DNA of 64,000 nucleotides from an uncultured Opitutales bacterium (GTDB lineage Bacteria; Verrucomicrobiota; Verrucomicrobiia; Opitutales; Intestinicryptomonadaceae). Both the position numbers and the translations under genes were made by a program. The stretch covers positions 62,001-126,000 of the forward strand of contig URGP01000001.1 in the NCBI GenBank assembly GCA_900547395.1, in the 5' to 3' direction. The notes beneath the pieces are model-generated. The model was not told the DNA's origin, ran no database searches, and saw only the letters and a list, made by a program, of their open reading frames with translations. Positions within the stretch are counted from its first letter, which is position 1. Every line of letters starts with the position of its first letter. Shown here piece after piece: positions 24,851-35,600 of the stretch.

Positions 24851-27037
24851 TCAATTTGCTTTCAGCATATTCAAAAAAATCTTTTTCGCCACGCTCGACT
24901 GCCCGTCGCCTCGTATGAGATTTTGGGGGATATCAAGCGAGGAAAACACTATTTTCCCCTTTCCGTATTTTACCGCCCCCATGCTTGTCGCAATTCCGTC
25001 CAAAGGATAGCCGACCAAAGAAACTATCGGCTCTTCCCCCTCCATTTCATAAAGCCCCCAATGCTTTCCCCTTCCGTAGGTCGCCAAGCACTGGTACTCC
25101 CAATTCATTGCGCAATTTGCGGGAAGCCCCTCAAAAAAATCATGCTCTTTGACGAACAAATTATGCCCTATCCAATTTTGGTTTGCGGTAAAAATTTTGC
25201 CGTCAGGAAAGGCTTTTTTCGAGCGCAATTTTTCTATCCACAAACGAGCGTCTTCAAGAACCAGCAAGGTCGTTCCGTCTTCTTTAACGCGCCTTAAAAT
25301 TTCATCCAAATCTACATTTCTTGAAGAATTCGGCTTCTTCCAAGACATTGAAAGCTGCCATCCGCCCCTCGCCTGAAACGCCTCGATTTTTATTTTGCGG
25401 CGCTCTCCTTTGCGCATAACGGATGAAAATCTTTCGTGCCTGCCCGCGCCTTCCCTCCACGAATTTGCGACGAGATTTCCGTCCATCCAAACGCGGACGC
25501 CGTCATCGTGCGTAATTTGAAATTCCGCATTGAAATCTTCATCTGAAGAAATAAAACCCTCCACCCTCATCGAAAAATTTTCGCGACCTGTTTTATCCGA
25601 ATCGGGCGGAAACGATGTCCTTAAATTAAAATCTATTGAAGTAAGAATTTGTTTCCCGCCCAAACCTTCTTCAAAATTTTTACCCTTAAACATTTCCATT
25701 TCAAGGCCCGCCTTGCCGTCCTTGCGCGAAAAATCCAACGCGGGAATGACCTCGAACTCCCCGCTACGCGGAGCTTTCCCAAGAATTATCACATCTGTTT
25801 TTGGAGAAAAATTTTCCAATTTGGGAAAGATTTTACCCAAATGCTTTTTTGCAAAAAATTCAAAAACGCCGCAATCTCCCGCTACCGCAATTTTGTCTGA
25901 AATTTTTGGATTTTTTAAATCGACGGCAAAAATCTCATCCCTCCCGGCGGCAAGCGCGACGCCATTTTTGCCGAATAATTCCGCCTCCAAATAGTAATAT
26001 CCTTCCCCTCCATTTAATTCTGCAATCACATTCTCGCGAACTTTGTCGCAAAAAATTTTGCCTCCCGAAATTTTTACAAAATCCTCAAAGAGCAAACTTT
26101 TTTTGCCGTCGGGAAAAACAAGATTTACCTTCACAACATATTCGCCCCGCTCTAATACATTTTCGTTTATCACAAAAAAATCGGCGGCGACAGCATCACC
26201 AACCTCCGCAACCTTGTCGCGAACTTTAACGGCCACAAAAAGAGGCTCGGCGAACTTTGAAATCAAACGTAAATCACCCTTTAAATTTCTGTATGCGTCA
26301 ACTGCTCCCGAAAAATTGTCCCGCTTCATATCCTCCCAACCGTTGAAAATATAAGCGTCGGCACTATCGGCAATGCGCGCATTTTCAAGAATTCTTCCAT
26401 GCTCGTAATACATTACATTGCCCATCGAAGTTATCAGATTTGTTATGGACGGAAAATTTTTTGAAAGCCCCTTGTCTTTTATGTACTTTTTATAAGCCGC
26501 AAGCCTGCGCTTGTAATCCGCGCCGTCCCATCCATTAGGATTATCGCCGATTTGGGCGCAAATAAGCTCCAACTGCGGCGGAGAAGCTATCGCGCCTTCC
26601 TCTCCCCAAAACAAAAGCTCTTCATCAGTCTTTTCTCCGCGTAAAAAACTGTTCGGAGAATTCCATATTCCGTCAACATAAACTCCCGCCGAACTTGAAG
26701 AGTTGTGTCTGCTGCAATATCCGATGTCCGAAACTTCTCCATACGGAAGCGCATGCAGTTTTTTCTGAGACCTCACGCCGATTTCCATAAAACCCGAGCC
26801 ATAAGTTATGAGGCGGGTGGGATCGAGCTTTCGCGCGTCGTTCAAATCCTCGACAATATGGGAGTCGGGATTGATGAAAGGTTCGTTTGCCATATTGTAA
26901 AAAGCAAGAGACGGATGATTGCGGTGCAGCCTTACGCTTTCCAAAAACCTTTCCCGCGGCAGAGAATAAACATAAGGCTGGCTGAAAAACTGGCGCATGC
27001 GCGGGCGCGTACTCAAATATCCCCGGACTCCTCGCAA
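24851..27037 (-). CDS. GH2 glycosidase, catalytic and PA14 part (frameshifted)
   Basis: Second part of a gene broken at about 27021. It holds the rest of the GH2 TIM barrel: HPSLAFYNMANEP with the acid/base Glu, then FWGEEGAIASP, whose Glu is the likely nucleophile. An immunoglobulin-like segment follows, then at about 430-560 a PA14-like domain (FNAEFQITHDDGVRVWMDG, then MSWKKP) which often binds sugars, and a C-terminal alpha/beta segment ending ILNMLKAN-like (GKIVFSSLDIPQNLIRGDG). Beta-galactosidase, glucuronidase or mannosidase activity cannot be separated by eye. Adding one G to the run of four restores ...CEESG-GYLSTRPRM.... Joined product about 1,156 residues. Convergent with the Verru_Chthon-like gene. 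Confidence 0.8.
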   Translation of the reverse strand: MRGVRGYLSTRPRMRQFFSQPYVYSLPRERFLESVRLHRNHPSLAFYNMANEPFINPDSHIVEDLNDARKLDPTRLITYGSGFMEIGVRSQKKLHALPYGEVSDIGYCSRHNSSSSAGVYVDGIWNSPNSFLRGEKTDEELLFWGEEGAIASPPQLELICAQIGDNPNGWDGADYKRRLAAYKKYIKDKGLSKNFPSITNLITSMGNVMYYEHGRILENARIADSADAYIFNGWEDMKRDNFSGAVDAYRNLKGDLRLISKFAEPLFVAVKVRDKVAEVGDAVAADFFVINENVLERGEYVVKVNLVFPDGKKSLLFEDFVKISGGKIFCDKVRENVIAELNGGEGYYYLEAELFGKNGVALAAGRDEIFAVDLKNPKISDKIAVAGDCGVFEFFAKKHLGKIFPKLENFSPKTDVIILGKAPRSGEFEVIPALDFSRKDGKAGLEMEMFKGKNFEEGLGGKQILTSIDFNLRTSFPPDSDKTGRENFSMRVEGFISSDEDFNAEFQITHDDGVRVWMDGNLVANSWREGAGRHERFSSVMRKGERRKIKIEAFQARGGWQLSMSWKKPNSSRNVDLDEILRRVKEDGTTLLVLEDARLWIEKLRSKKAFPDGKIFTANQNWIGHNLFVKEHDFFEGLPANCAMNWEYQCLATYGRGKHWGLYEMEGEEPIVSLVGYPLDGIATSMGAVKYGKGKIVFSSLDIPQNLIRGDGQSSVAKKIFLNMLKAN

Positions 27038-28320
27038 AGCAAAAGACCGATTTCATCGGCGGCGTTAAAAACTTTTTCGTTTCCGACATTGCGGTGGAAG
27101 TTTAGCATATTAAGACCAAGCTCGCGCGCCCTTTTTACATGCAAAAGCGCGATTTCATCCGAGGGATAAATCCCGTTTTGAGGATAAAAACCCCAACTTA
27201 TCGCGGAAATTAAAAATATGCGCCTGCCGTTTAAAGTTATGTGCTTTCCGCAAATTTCGTCGTTTTCGACATTCAAGAACCGAAATCCGAAACGCTGCTT
27301 TTTTTGATGAACCACATTGTTTTTAGCGTCCCGCAAAACAACGCTGAAGTCGTACAAATTGCCCTTTCCAATGTCCCAAAGCGCGGCGTCAGGCAAAAAT
27401 GCCGAAGCGTGAATTTTCAACGGCGACATTGGCGAAAAATCGAAATTCCCCAAATCTTTTCGGAAAACCGTCCGCGGATGCTCTACTTTTTTTGAATTTA
27501 AAAAATTTTCGGAAATTTCAAAAGAGACATTCAAAACCGCAAAATCCTCTCCTTTGTTTTCAACCTCAATATCAGCATCGACGCCGAAAAGCGAAGGTTT
27601 GTTTTTTATGAAAATATCGCCCACATGAAGCTTAGGCAAAATTTCAACGTTTACCTCTCCCAATATGCCGCCAAAGCCATGCGACGCAGTCCAGAGATAT
27701 TTCCCCCAATGCTCATGCATAAAATCGCCCCAGCTGAAATTTCCATTGGGGTCGGTTATGCGGATTGCCACTTTGTTTTTTTCTCCAAAATTTACATGTT
27801 CAGATATATCCACATCAAATGGAATCTGATGAGCAAGCTGACACTTTACAAATTTTTCGTTGACGAAAATCTCGGCGCGCTGCCGCACTCCGCCAAGAAA
27901 TTTAAGCTTTATAATCTTGTTTTCCGCGTCTTTGGGAATGAAAAATTCTTTTCCCCACCAGCTTACCCCCTTGTAATCTCCCGAAGTCTCCGCGCCTTTT
28001 TTATCCCCCGAGACTTCGTCCCAAAAATGCTCTTCAACAGTGGACGGCAACGATACGCATAAACTCAGTTTTGGATTTTTGAAAACTTCAGACACATCGA
28101 AACTATAATTTTTAAATAAATTGCCCCAGCCGCACGATGGCTTTATTTTTTCCAAACTTTCTAACGATGTTTCAGGAGATTCATTCTTCCAATCGGCATC
28201 TTTATCAAGCCACAACAGCCACCCGCCATACTCTTCATTTTTCGATACGAACAAAAATAAAACAATGAAGGAAAGAAAAACTAAAAACGCCATTCCCAAG
28301 GCAATCTGAATTTTTTTCAT
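27013..28320 (-). CDS. GH2 glycosidase, N-terminal part (frameshifted)
   Basis: 435 residues. An uncleaved-looking N-terminal membrane helix (IALGMAFLVFLSFIVLFLF) is followed by the GH2 sugar-binding jelly roll (WWGKEFFIPKDAENKIIKLKFLGG, EIFVNEKFV, NKVAIRITDPNG), the immunoglobulin-like domain and the first part of the barrel (SAISWGFYPQNGIYPSDE, LGLNMLNFHRN). It ends ADEIGLLLCEESGDI-stop exactly where GH2 proteins normally continue into barrel strand 4. The break lies at a GGGG run (27021-27024 on plus). The N-terminal anchor suggests a membrane-tethered periplasmic enzyme. Confidence 0.8.
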   Translation of the reverse strand: MKKIQIALGMAFLVFLSFIVLFLFVSKNEEYGGWLLWLDKDADWKNESPETSLESLEKIKPSCGWGNLFKNYSFDVSEVFKNPKLSLCVSLPSTVEEHFWDEVSGDKKGAETSGDYKGVSWWGKEFFIPKDAENKIIKLKFLGGVRQRAEIFVNEKFVKCQLAHQIPFDVDISEHVNFGEKNKVAIRITDPNGNFSWGDFMHEHWGKYLWTASHGFGGILGEVNVEILPKLHVGDIFIKNKPSLFGVDADIEVENKGEDFAVLNVSFEISENFLNSKKVEHPRTVFRKDLGNFDFSPMSPLKIHASAFLPDAALWDIGKGNLYDFSVVLRDAKNNVVHQKKQRFGFRFLNVENDEICGKHITLNGRRIFLISAISWGFYPQNGIYPSDEIALLHVKRARELGLNMLNFHRNVGNEKVFNAADEIGLLLCEESGDI

Positions 28321-28425
28321 GACATTAAAAATAGCATAAAAAATCCCCCAAACAATAAAATATTACCTAAAAATACACAAATCTAAAACATTTATAAAAG
28401 CCATCCAATACACACAATGTATCCC

Positions 28426-28794
28426 TCAAAAAAATGCCCCGCCCCATTTTCCCCAGGGGTTTTGGTTGCAATAGATATATGGGTTGAAACCGTCGACGTA
28501 TTCCAAGGGGTCGGGGGTAAGGAAGATATCAAGCTCTAAGTGGCGGAAGCGTTTGCCATCATTTAGAAGATTAGTTTCGTCTTCTACTTTCGTATTGGCT
28601 CGGTGCCTATCGGTTGTTATGTCTCCTGACAACTGCTCGTTCTGCCCAAATTCAAAATAGTAGGTTGAAGACTTATTGCGGCTTGAATACAAGCTCATTA
28701 TCACGTCACCGCGCAAATTATAGAACTTGTAATTCAAATCATCTCCATTGGCAAATTCACTATAGTTGATTCCGCCTACACCTCCGCCTTGATC
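28426..28794 (-). pseudogene. Orphan RHS 3'-end fragment
   Basis: Opens after a stop with no proper start. From DQGGGVGGINYSEFANG to FNPYIYCNQNPWG it closely matches the end of the core of the 2545-aa RHS gene (about 30321-30674); I judge the DNA to be roughly 80 percent identical. After NQNPWGKW it runs into GGAFF-stop instead of DPLGL. It lies just after the RHS gene and its partner, the usual place for displaced RHS C-terminal modules that can recombine with the full-length gene. Here the tip has been lost, so it appears dead. Confidence 0.75.
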
Positions 28795-28888
28795 TGGTAC
28801 TAGTACTTTTCAAAGATCAAATTTGTTTTATTATGGTGATAAATTTTAGCGAAATTTTCAAGTTTTTATTGGCTAAATTATTGTTACC

Positions 28889-29683
28889 CTATGGAATATA
28901 AAGCAATTTAAACATCCCTTTTTCTAAAATTACTCGATTACTAATTGAATCAATTTTTAACCTATCCCCATCGAAAAAAGTTCCTTTTACCGTACATTCC
29001 AGAACTTCTCCATCTTTTAGTGCTACGCAAAATCTTCCTTCCCAACTATTCATATTCCCTATAATCGTAAATGTTGAAGGTAAAACAATTTTCGATAAAT
29101 CGCTTTTTTTAATAGAAATCAACCTAATTAAACGCCCATTTCCACTAATATCATCTATATCTTTTATTATCGCTTCTAAGAACATACCTGTCGCACCTCT
29201 TATACCGTATGTTAAATCAAAAATTGCTTTATAAAAATACTCTAAGTTTTCCGATTTTAAAATACTCAACAGCCCCCCATCAAATGTAAAATTCACCAAA
29301 TAAGATAACTGCTCATTATTTGAGTTTTTATTTAATATAAAAGCTTTATTTTCTTTTTTATTAAATAGAGTAAAAATATCCATACCCGTTAAACAAGTCG
29401 TATATAAAATATAATCCTTATCAAATTCCTTTTTACTGATATTTTTAGGATCAAATAAGAAAGTATGTTTTATTATAAAATTAGAATTTAAATTATTATA
29501 ATATTTTTCAAAAATAGCATCGTGCTTCATAAAATCTACAATTGCATTATATGCAGTTTTAGGCATTTCAGAAACTGATTTTTTGTAAATTTTATATTCA
29601 TTTTCATCTAAATATACTTTCTCAAACGAAAAAGCACTTACAAACATTAAAAACATTAATATAATTATAAATATTTTTTTCAT
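28889..29683 (-). CDS. Exported partner of the 2545-aa RHS gene, candidate immunity protein
   Basis: 264 residues. Its ATG overlaps the RHS stop codon (4-nt ATGA overlap), so the two are translationally coupled. A signal peptide (KKIFIIILMFLMFVSAFSF) leads to an acidic/aromatic, AT-rich coded mature part with no recognised family. Position directly after a toxin-like RHS tip, coupling and export all fit a periplasmic immunity protein or chaperone; no sequence motif proves it. The orphan RHS fragment follows 94 nt later. Confidence 0.75.
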   Translation of the reverse strand: MKKIFIIILMFLMFVSAFSFEKVYLDENEYKIYKKSVSEMPKTAYNAIVDFMKHDAIFEKYYNNLNSNFIIKHTFLFDPKNISKKEFDKDYILYTTCLTGMDIFTLFNKKENKAFILNKNSNNEQLSYLVNFTFDGGLLSILKSENLEYFYKAIFDLTYGIRGATGMFLEAIIKDIDDISGNGRLIRLISIKKSDLSKIVLPSTFTIIGNMNSWEGRFCVALKDGEVLECTVKGTFFDGDRLKIDSISNRVILEKGMFKLLYIP

Positions 29684-32600
29684 TTTTTATCATCTTTTTT
29701 TGCTTTGGGAGTTTTTTGTTTTTCCTTCGAATCATTTTTTTGTGATTCTTTTACATCGCCAGATTTTGTTTCTTTATTATCTTTATCTTTTAAAGTTATA
29801 ACTGAAATATTTTTCTCTTCTTTAAATTTTTTATTTAAATATGCCTCTGCATCTAATTCAGGCTTTGTCTCTTCTGGATTATTAGGATTTTCTACATAAC
29901 CCTTTCCAGAATCTACAACATATGGTTTCCCATCTTCTCCTGGGACTACAACCATGGCATGATTTCCATTTTCAGTGTTTCCAGATAACATTCCAGGATT
30001 TCCAGTTGATGATATTATATTTAACGCTTCGGCGACCGACTTTGCTTCTAATCTCTCTACTTTTTTATTAGAAAAATCTTCTTTCATTACACCATAAGCA
30101 TCTATCATTGACGCACCATCGTGTTCATAATTAATATCTTTTACATTTACTCCCAACTCCTTAAACCCCTCTTTATATTTTTCATTTACTTTCATGCGAA
30201 AATACTCCTCACCCATATCTTTATCATAAACTGCTATTTTTAAATTTCGTAAACTTGCAGGGACACAGGACTTCTTACATTCTTGCCTAAAATATTCAGC
30301 CAACCCAAGCGGATCCCACCTGCCCCAGGGGTTTTGGTTACAATAGATATATGGATTGAAGCCGTCAACGTATTCCAATGGGTCGGGGGTTAAAAATACA
30401 TCGAGTTCCAAGTGACGGAAGCGTTTGCCTTCGTTTAAGAAGTTGTTTTCATCTTCAACTTTAGTATTTGCTCGGTGCTTATCTGTTTCAATTTCGCTAC
30501 CTTGTTCAAGTTCGTTCTTCCCAAAGCCAAAATATAAATACTTGTTCTTGCGAACATTATTTGAATCTATCGTCATTACAACATCGCCTCGCAAATTATA
30601 GAACTTGTAATTCAAGTCTTCTCCATTGGCAAATTCACTGTAGTTAATGCCGCCAACGCCACCGCCTTGATCGCTTCCTCGATAAAACAATGTTCTCTTT
30701 TCTGTAGTATTATTTACATCTAATTTTGTCTCCAAAACACTGGTCCCATCTGTGTAGGTATAGTACTTATTGTAATCTGTTTGATTTTTAAAATCTGTAT
30801 AGTTACGTTGAATCCTGCGTCCTCTGTAATCGTAAAAATTTATTGCATACGATTCTTGAAGTTTATTTGTACTTCTACTTAAAATCGCAGGCATATCAAA
30901 ATCATCATAGTTTAATTCTGTACGACTTGCTCCTTCAATTATTTCTATTGCATTGCCTCTTGAATCGTAATTAATCACTGTATTGGAAACTTCAACATCG
31001 TTCGGAGACGACATTAACCAATGACGCTTTTCTATCCCTATAACTTGATTTAAGGCATTCACTGTATAAGAATATGTTTCTTCAAACTTGTTTGCATCGC
31101 TATCTAAGCCCTTTTGCAAATGCTTGGCAAGTCGATTATTGTTTTTATCGTATGTGTAGGTTGTTGTATAGATTGTATTAGTGTCGTACAACGTTTCCGA
31201 AATCAAACGGTCAAAGGCATCGTAGGAAAGCAACGCATCCCATGAATACATACCGTTTATTCCTTGTTTATTCCATTCGTAGAATCGTATTATATTACCG
31301 CCTATATCGTAATAATAGGTATATTTTAAATCCATGGTATCTTTTGTGCGAACTCTGTTTAGGGCATCGTAGGTATTTGTTAAAACATAACCATTGGGAT
31401 TTGTCTTTTTTAATACGTTTCCGTTTAGGTCGTAGGAGTAGGAAGTTGTGCGGTTTTGTTGGTCGGTTATTGATACAAGTCTTCCGTTGGTGTCGTATTT
31501 GTATCTCAGGCTATGGGTCGGCGTTGATTGCGTTGAGCTTAGCCCGTAATCGCTTTTTACTCTGCGACTTGAAAGGTCGTAGGCGTAGTTATGCGTTCTT
31601 CCTCCGTTTGTTTCGGATAAAATTCTACCAAGTGCGTCGTATGCATAACTTACATTTGCATTGGGATAACCCGATACTGACAATATTCTTCCTGCGGGGT
31701 CGTAGGCATAAGTGCGGCTGTTTTCAGTTAAAATTCGGTTGCGGGAATCGTAGGTAATGGCAACGCCTTTTCGGTTTGTCATATTCAGGGCATCGTAAAC
31801 CCAGGTATCGCTTCTGGTTGTTTCGGATTCGTATCCGTAGATTGCCGATGTTCTGCGGTTCATGGCATCGTATATGTATTTTGTCTTGTTTCCGTTGCCG
31901 TCGGTTATAACTTCCAAGTTCCCATTACCATCGTAGGAAAGTTCTTCTATGATTTGATTTGCTTCTGTATCTCCTGCGTTCTTTGTTATTTTTACGGGCT
32001 TATTGAACGAGTTATATTCTGTATTTGTTATTATCCCTCTTGGATTTACTGAAGATATTACATTGCCGTTTTTATCGTATGATTTTGTCTCAACAGGGCG
32101 TTGGAGCGTCGAGCCTTGTCCGACTTGCACTGCGGGGAATGTTATCTTTATCGCGCGGTTTGCAGAGTCAAATTCAGTGTCGGTTTGGTTGCCGTTCGGG
32201 TCTATTGTCGATATTGGGTTGCCTAAGTTGTCGTAAACGATTTTCGACATCGGGCGCGCGTATGTATTGTCCGAACGTTTTACTGCGGGCGCAACTTCCG
32301 CAATCTTGCGGTTGCGGGAATCGTAAACAGTGTTCCACAAGCAACCTGTCGGGTCTTTTCTTCCCGCAAGGTTGCCGTTATTGTCGTAGAAGAATTCCTC
32401 TATGGGTGTTTGAGTTGTGTTCGATATCCCGTCAAAAACGCTTGGATAAATTGTTTTTATGCGACGTCCCGCAAGGTCGTATTCGTGGGAAGTTATATTG
32501 CCAAGCTCGTCGGTTTCGGAAAGAACTAATCCCGCGGCGGAATAAGTTGCGGATTTTACTGTTCCGTCTGCGAAAGTCGTTTTTATGAGCTTGTTTTGGG

Positions 32601-35600
32601 CGTCGTACTCAAAAGTGGTAATATTGCCAAGCGCATCGGTTTCTTTTATCTTGTTGCCGAATGTATCGTATTCGTAAGCAGTTGTCGAGCCTGTCGAACC
32701 AAAAGGAAGCGTAATTGATGTTTCGCGGTAAAGGGCGTCGTGGGTAAAGGTTGAGACGTTGCCTCTGGGGTCGGTTATCGCGCTTGGCTTAAAGTTGTCG
32801 GTGGAAAATACGCCGCTACCGCAGTTGCCCGTGTAGGCGTAGTTTGTGATATATTTTTTCTCGGCGGTGGCGTCTCCCTCATATTTTGTCATTTTGAGAA
32901 CTCTGCCCATTCCGTCGTACTCAAAGGCGGTTATGTTGCCGTTTGCGTCGGTTGTGGAAAGAATTTTGCCGCATGGAGAATATGAAGTTTGCGTTATGAT
33001 GTCGTCTGACGGATTTTCAGACATCTTTATTCTTTGCGAGTTTTGAAGACCATTTGCGTTGTAGGTGTATGATGTTTCCACCCCGTTTTCGTTTACCGTC
33101 TTGATTTTGCGCCCTGCGGCGTCGTATTCGATTGTTCTTTCTGTCGTGTCGGGATTTATGACTTTTACAAGGCGGTTAAAACTGTCGTATTCAAAGGCGG
33201 TTGAGTTGCCATTTGGGTCGGTTTCAAGTATCTTCCTGCCGTTTTGGTTGTATTCAAAGCTTGTGGCAAGTGCAAGCCCTTCGGGATCTGTTATTGATTG
33301 CGACACACGCCCGTTTGCGTCGGGAATATTGCGTGTTATAATGTCTTTACCCGCTCCCGCCCCGTCTTTTACCAGCGTTTCCGCAAAGAAGTTTTTAAAC
33401 GCTTCGTCGTAGGCAAACTGCGTCTCTTTTACGGGATTTGCGTCTTCAGAAGCGTAGAGCTTTTCAGAGGTGCGCCTGCCAAATTCATCAACTTCCCAAA
33501 CCGTCTTTCTCAAAAGATTTTCGCCTGCGCCATACTCTTTCAATGAATCCATTATGCGGTAGTGCTGAGAATAGGTAAATTCTTTCTTTTGCACAATATT
33601 GCCGTTTGAATCTTTGCGGATTTCCGAATTCGGGTCGGAGTGCTTAAACGAGTATCTTCCCGTATTTTCGAGCTCGTCCGAATGCGAATATTCGGCAGTG
33701 TTGCCGCAAAAATCTTTTATTTTTGAAAGAGCCATGCCCGCCTGAGAGTCAAACTCAAAAACCTCGCTTCCGATAAGCTCCGCACTTTCGCCACTGCCTG
33801 AAAAATGGTCGATTTGAAGGCGGGGATAAAATACGGCAATAGGGTCGGCAAAATCATTTGAAAGCCCCGAAGCGTCATAATCCACTATAACCATGCTTTC
33901 TATGCAGTCCGCAGTTTCAGAAGCGGAAGTGTCAAGCCAGGTATAGCGAACCAAATTGCCGTCGGCATCGACTACGCTTGTACTTCTTTTCCCGACGCCG
34001 TTTCTCAAAATCGAACGCCCCTGCCCCTTTAAAACATCCGCGCCCAACGAAAGTTTTATGTCGGTATCGCAACCAAACAATGCAAATTTGGATTCCTCCC
34101 CGTTTTCGGAAGGAAGAATTACTTTTGAAACAGCCCATATCGGGGACGAAACGTAATATCCTGCATCCGAACTATACGAATAAAGTCCCAATCCGCCGCC
34201 GTATTCAAATTGGTATGTTCTGCCCGTAGCGTCGGTTATCGAAGACAAATCAAGAGTAAAATTGTAAAACTTATCGGTTCCCTTTTTGTTGTGAAAGTCG
34301 TCAAGCTCAGCCCTGATTGGCGCGTAACCGTAATCTAAAAACGGCTCGCCGTTTATCTTTACCGATACAAGCCTATCTGCCGACACTTGCGAATTTACAC
34401 TCGGAGGAAGCAGCGGAATGGCCGAATTCGACACATTTTGCACAGAAGAGCTTGCATTATATTCATAAGAAACAACCCTGCCGCTCGGATCTCTTACAGA
34501 AGTTATTTTGCCGTTTTCCTGCGTGATGTAAATTGCAATGTCATCGCGCCCCTCAACATAAACCCTGCTCGGAATCAACGTCGGAAGAGAATTTCCTTCT
34601 TCGTCAAAAGAATCAGGATATTCGTAAATAATCGTATTGCCGTATCTATCGCTGACAGAGGAAAGGCGGTAGTATTTATATGCAATCGTATCGTCGCCGC
34701 CATGTATTCTGTCAGCAACTGTCCCCAAAAAACCAACAGCTTCAAAACTCAACGTCGTGCCGTATTTTTTTGTGAATGTAAGATAATCCCCATCATCAAA
34801 ATCCAATTCAAAATCAAAATCCGAAAGTTCGCACTGATAAGCCTGTTGATTGTTATACCCAGAAGGCTCGGGATAAAATTCGTTTCCGTTTTTAATGCAA
34901 TAAGAGAAAGACGCGCCGTTTTCATCAACAACCAAAGCAGTGTCGGGAGAAGTTCTTTCCTTTACATTTTGCCTTTGAATGCAAATGTAAGAAACCAAAT
35001 TCGTTGACCAATTCCCGCCGAAGGCAAATTCGGGACGCTCATGGGGGCGCAAACCGCCCTTGAAATTCCAAGAAAGCGGCTGGTAGCTGCGGCGGACGTC
35101 AAGGGTTAAATCGCTTGCGGGAACTTTCAGCGATATGTCCGCAACATCGTGGCGAAGCCCAAGCGAAAGCGCGTCAATGTACGTTTCAAAAGGCTCTTTG
35201 TCCTCCTCTTCCTCCATCTGCGGCTTGTCGTCTGATATAGGTCTGCCGCCCAGAGAGATTTTCCTATACTTCGGCCCCGCGCTCTCCGACATCGGCATTG
35301 AATAATTTTCAGAATCCCCGCTCGGAGAAAGCGTTACCAAAAATTTATCCACACCTATTGTTACATCCAAACCATTCTGATTATGGAATTGACCAAAATT
35401 TTTAGGGAAGTGATATTTATACGTAATTGCAACTTCCGCTTGCGCTATTTCCAAATCATTTTCGGGAATAAATTCAAGTTTGAAAGGGAATGAGTGACGA
35501 TAGTCTGCATGTTTATAAACAGTTTTATATTCTTCACTCCCATTGACCATATCTATCCCCCCGTCATAAAAATACCTTTTTAAAATAATTTTATTTCCAC

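Noticed and set aside
31242-31757. Long plus-strand frames inside the RHS gene (also 34387-35007 and 37286-37906)
   Set aside because: Arg/Cys/Leu-rich shadow translations of the YD repeats and of the YadA-head repeats; no start signals.
29680-34000. Periodic DNA similarity within the RHS genes, considered as a DNA repeat or CRISPR-like array
   Set aside because: The periodicity follows the YD-repeat protein units and is diverged at DNA level; there are no conserved repeats with unique spacers.
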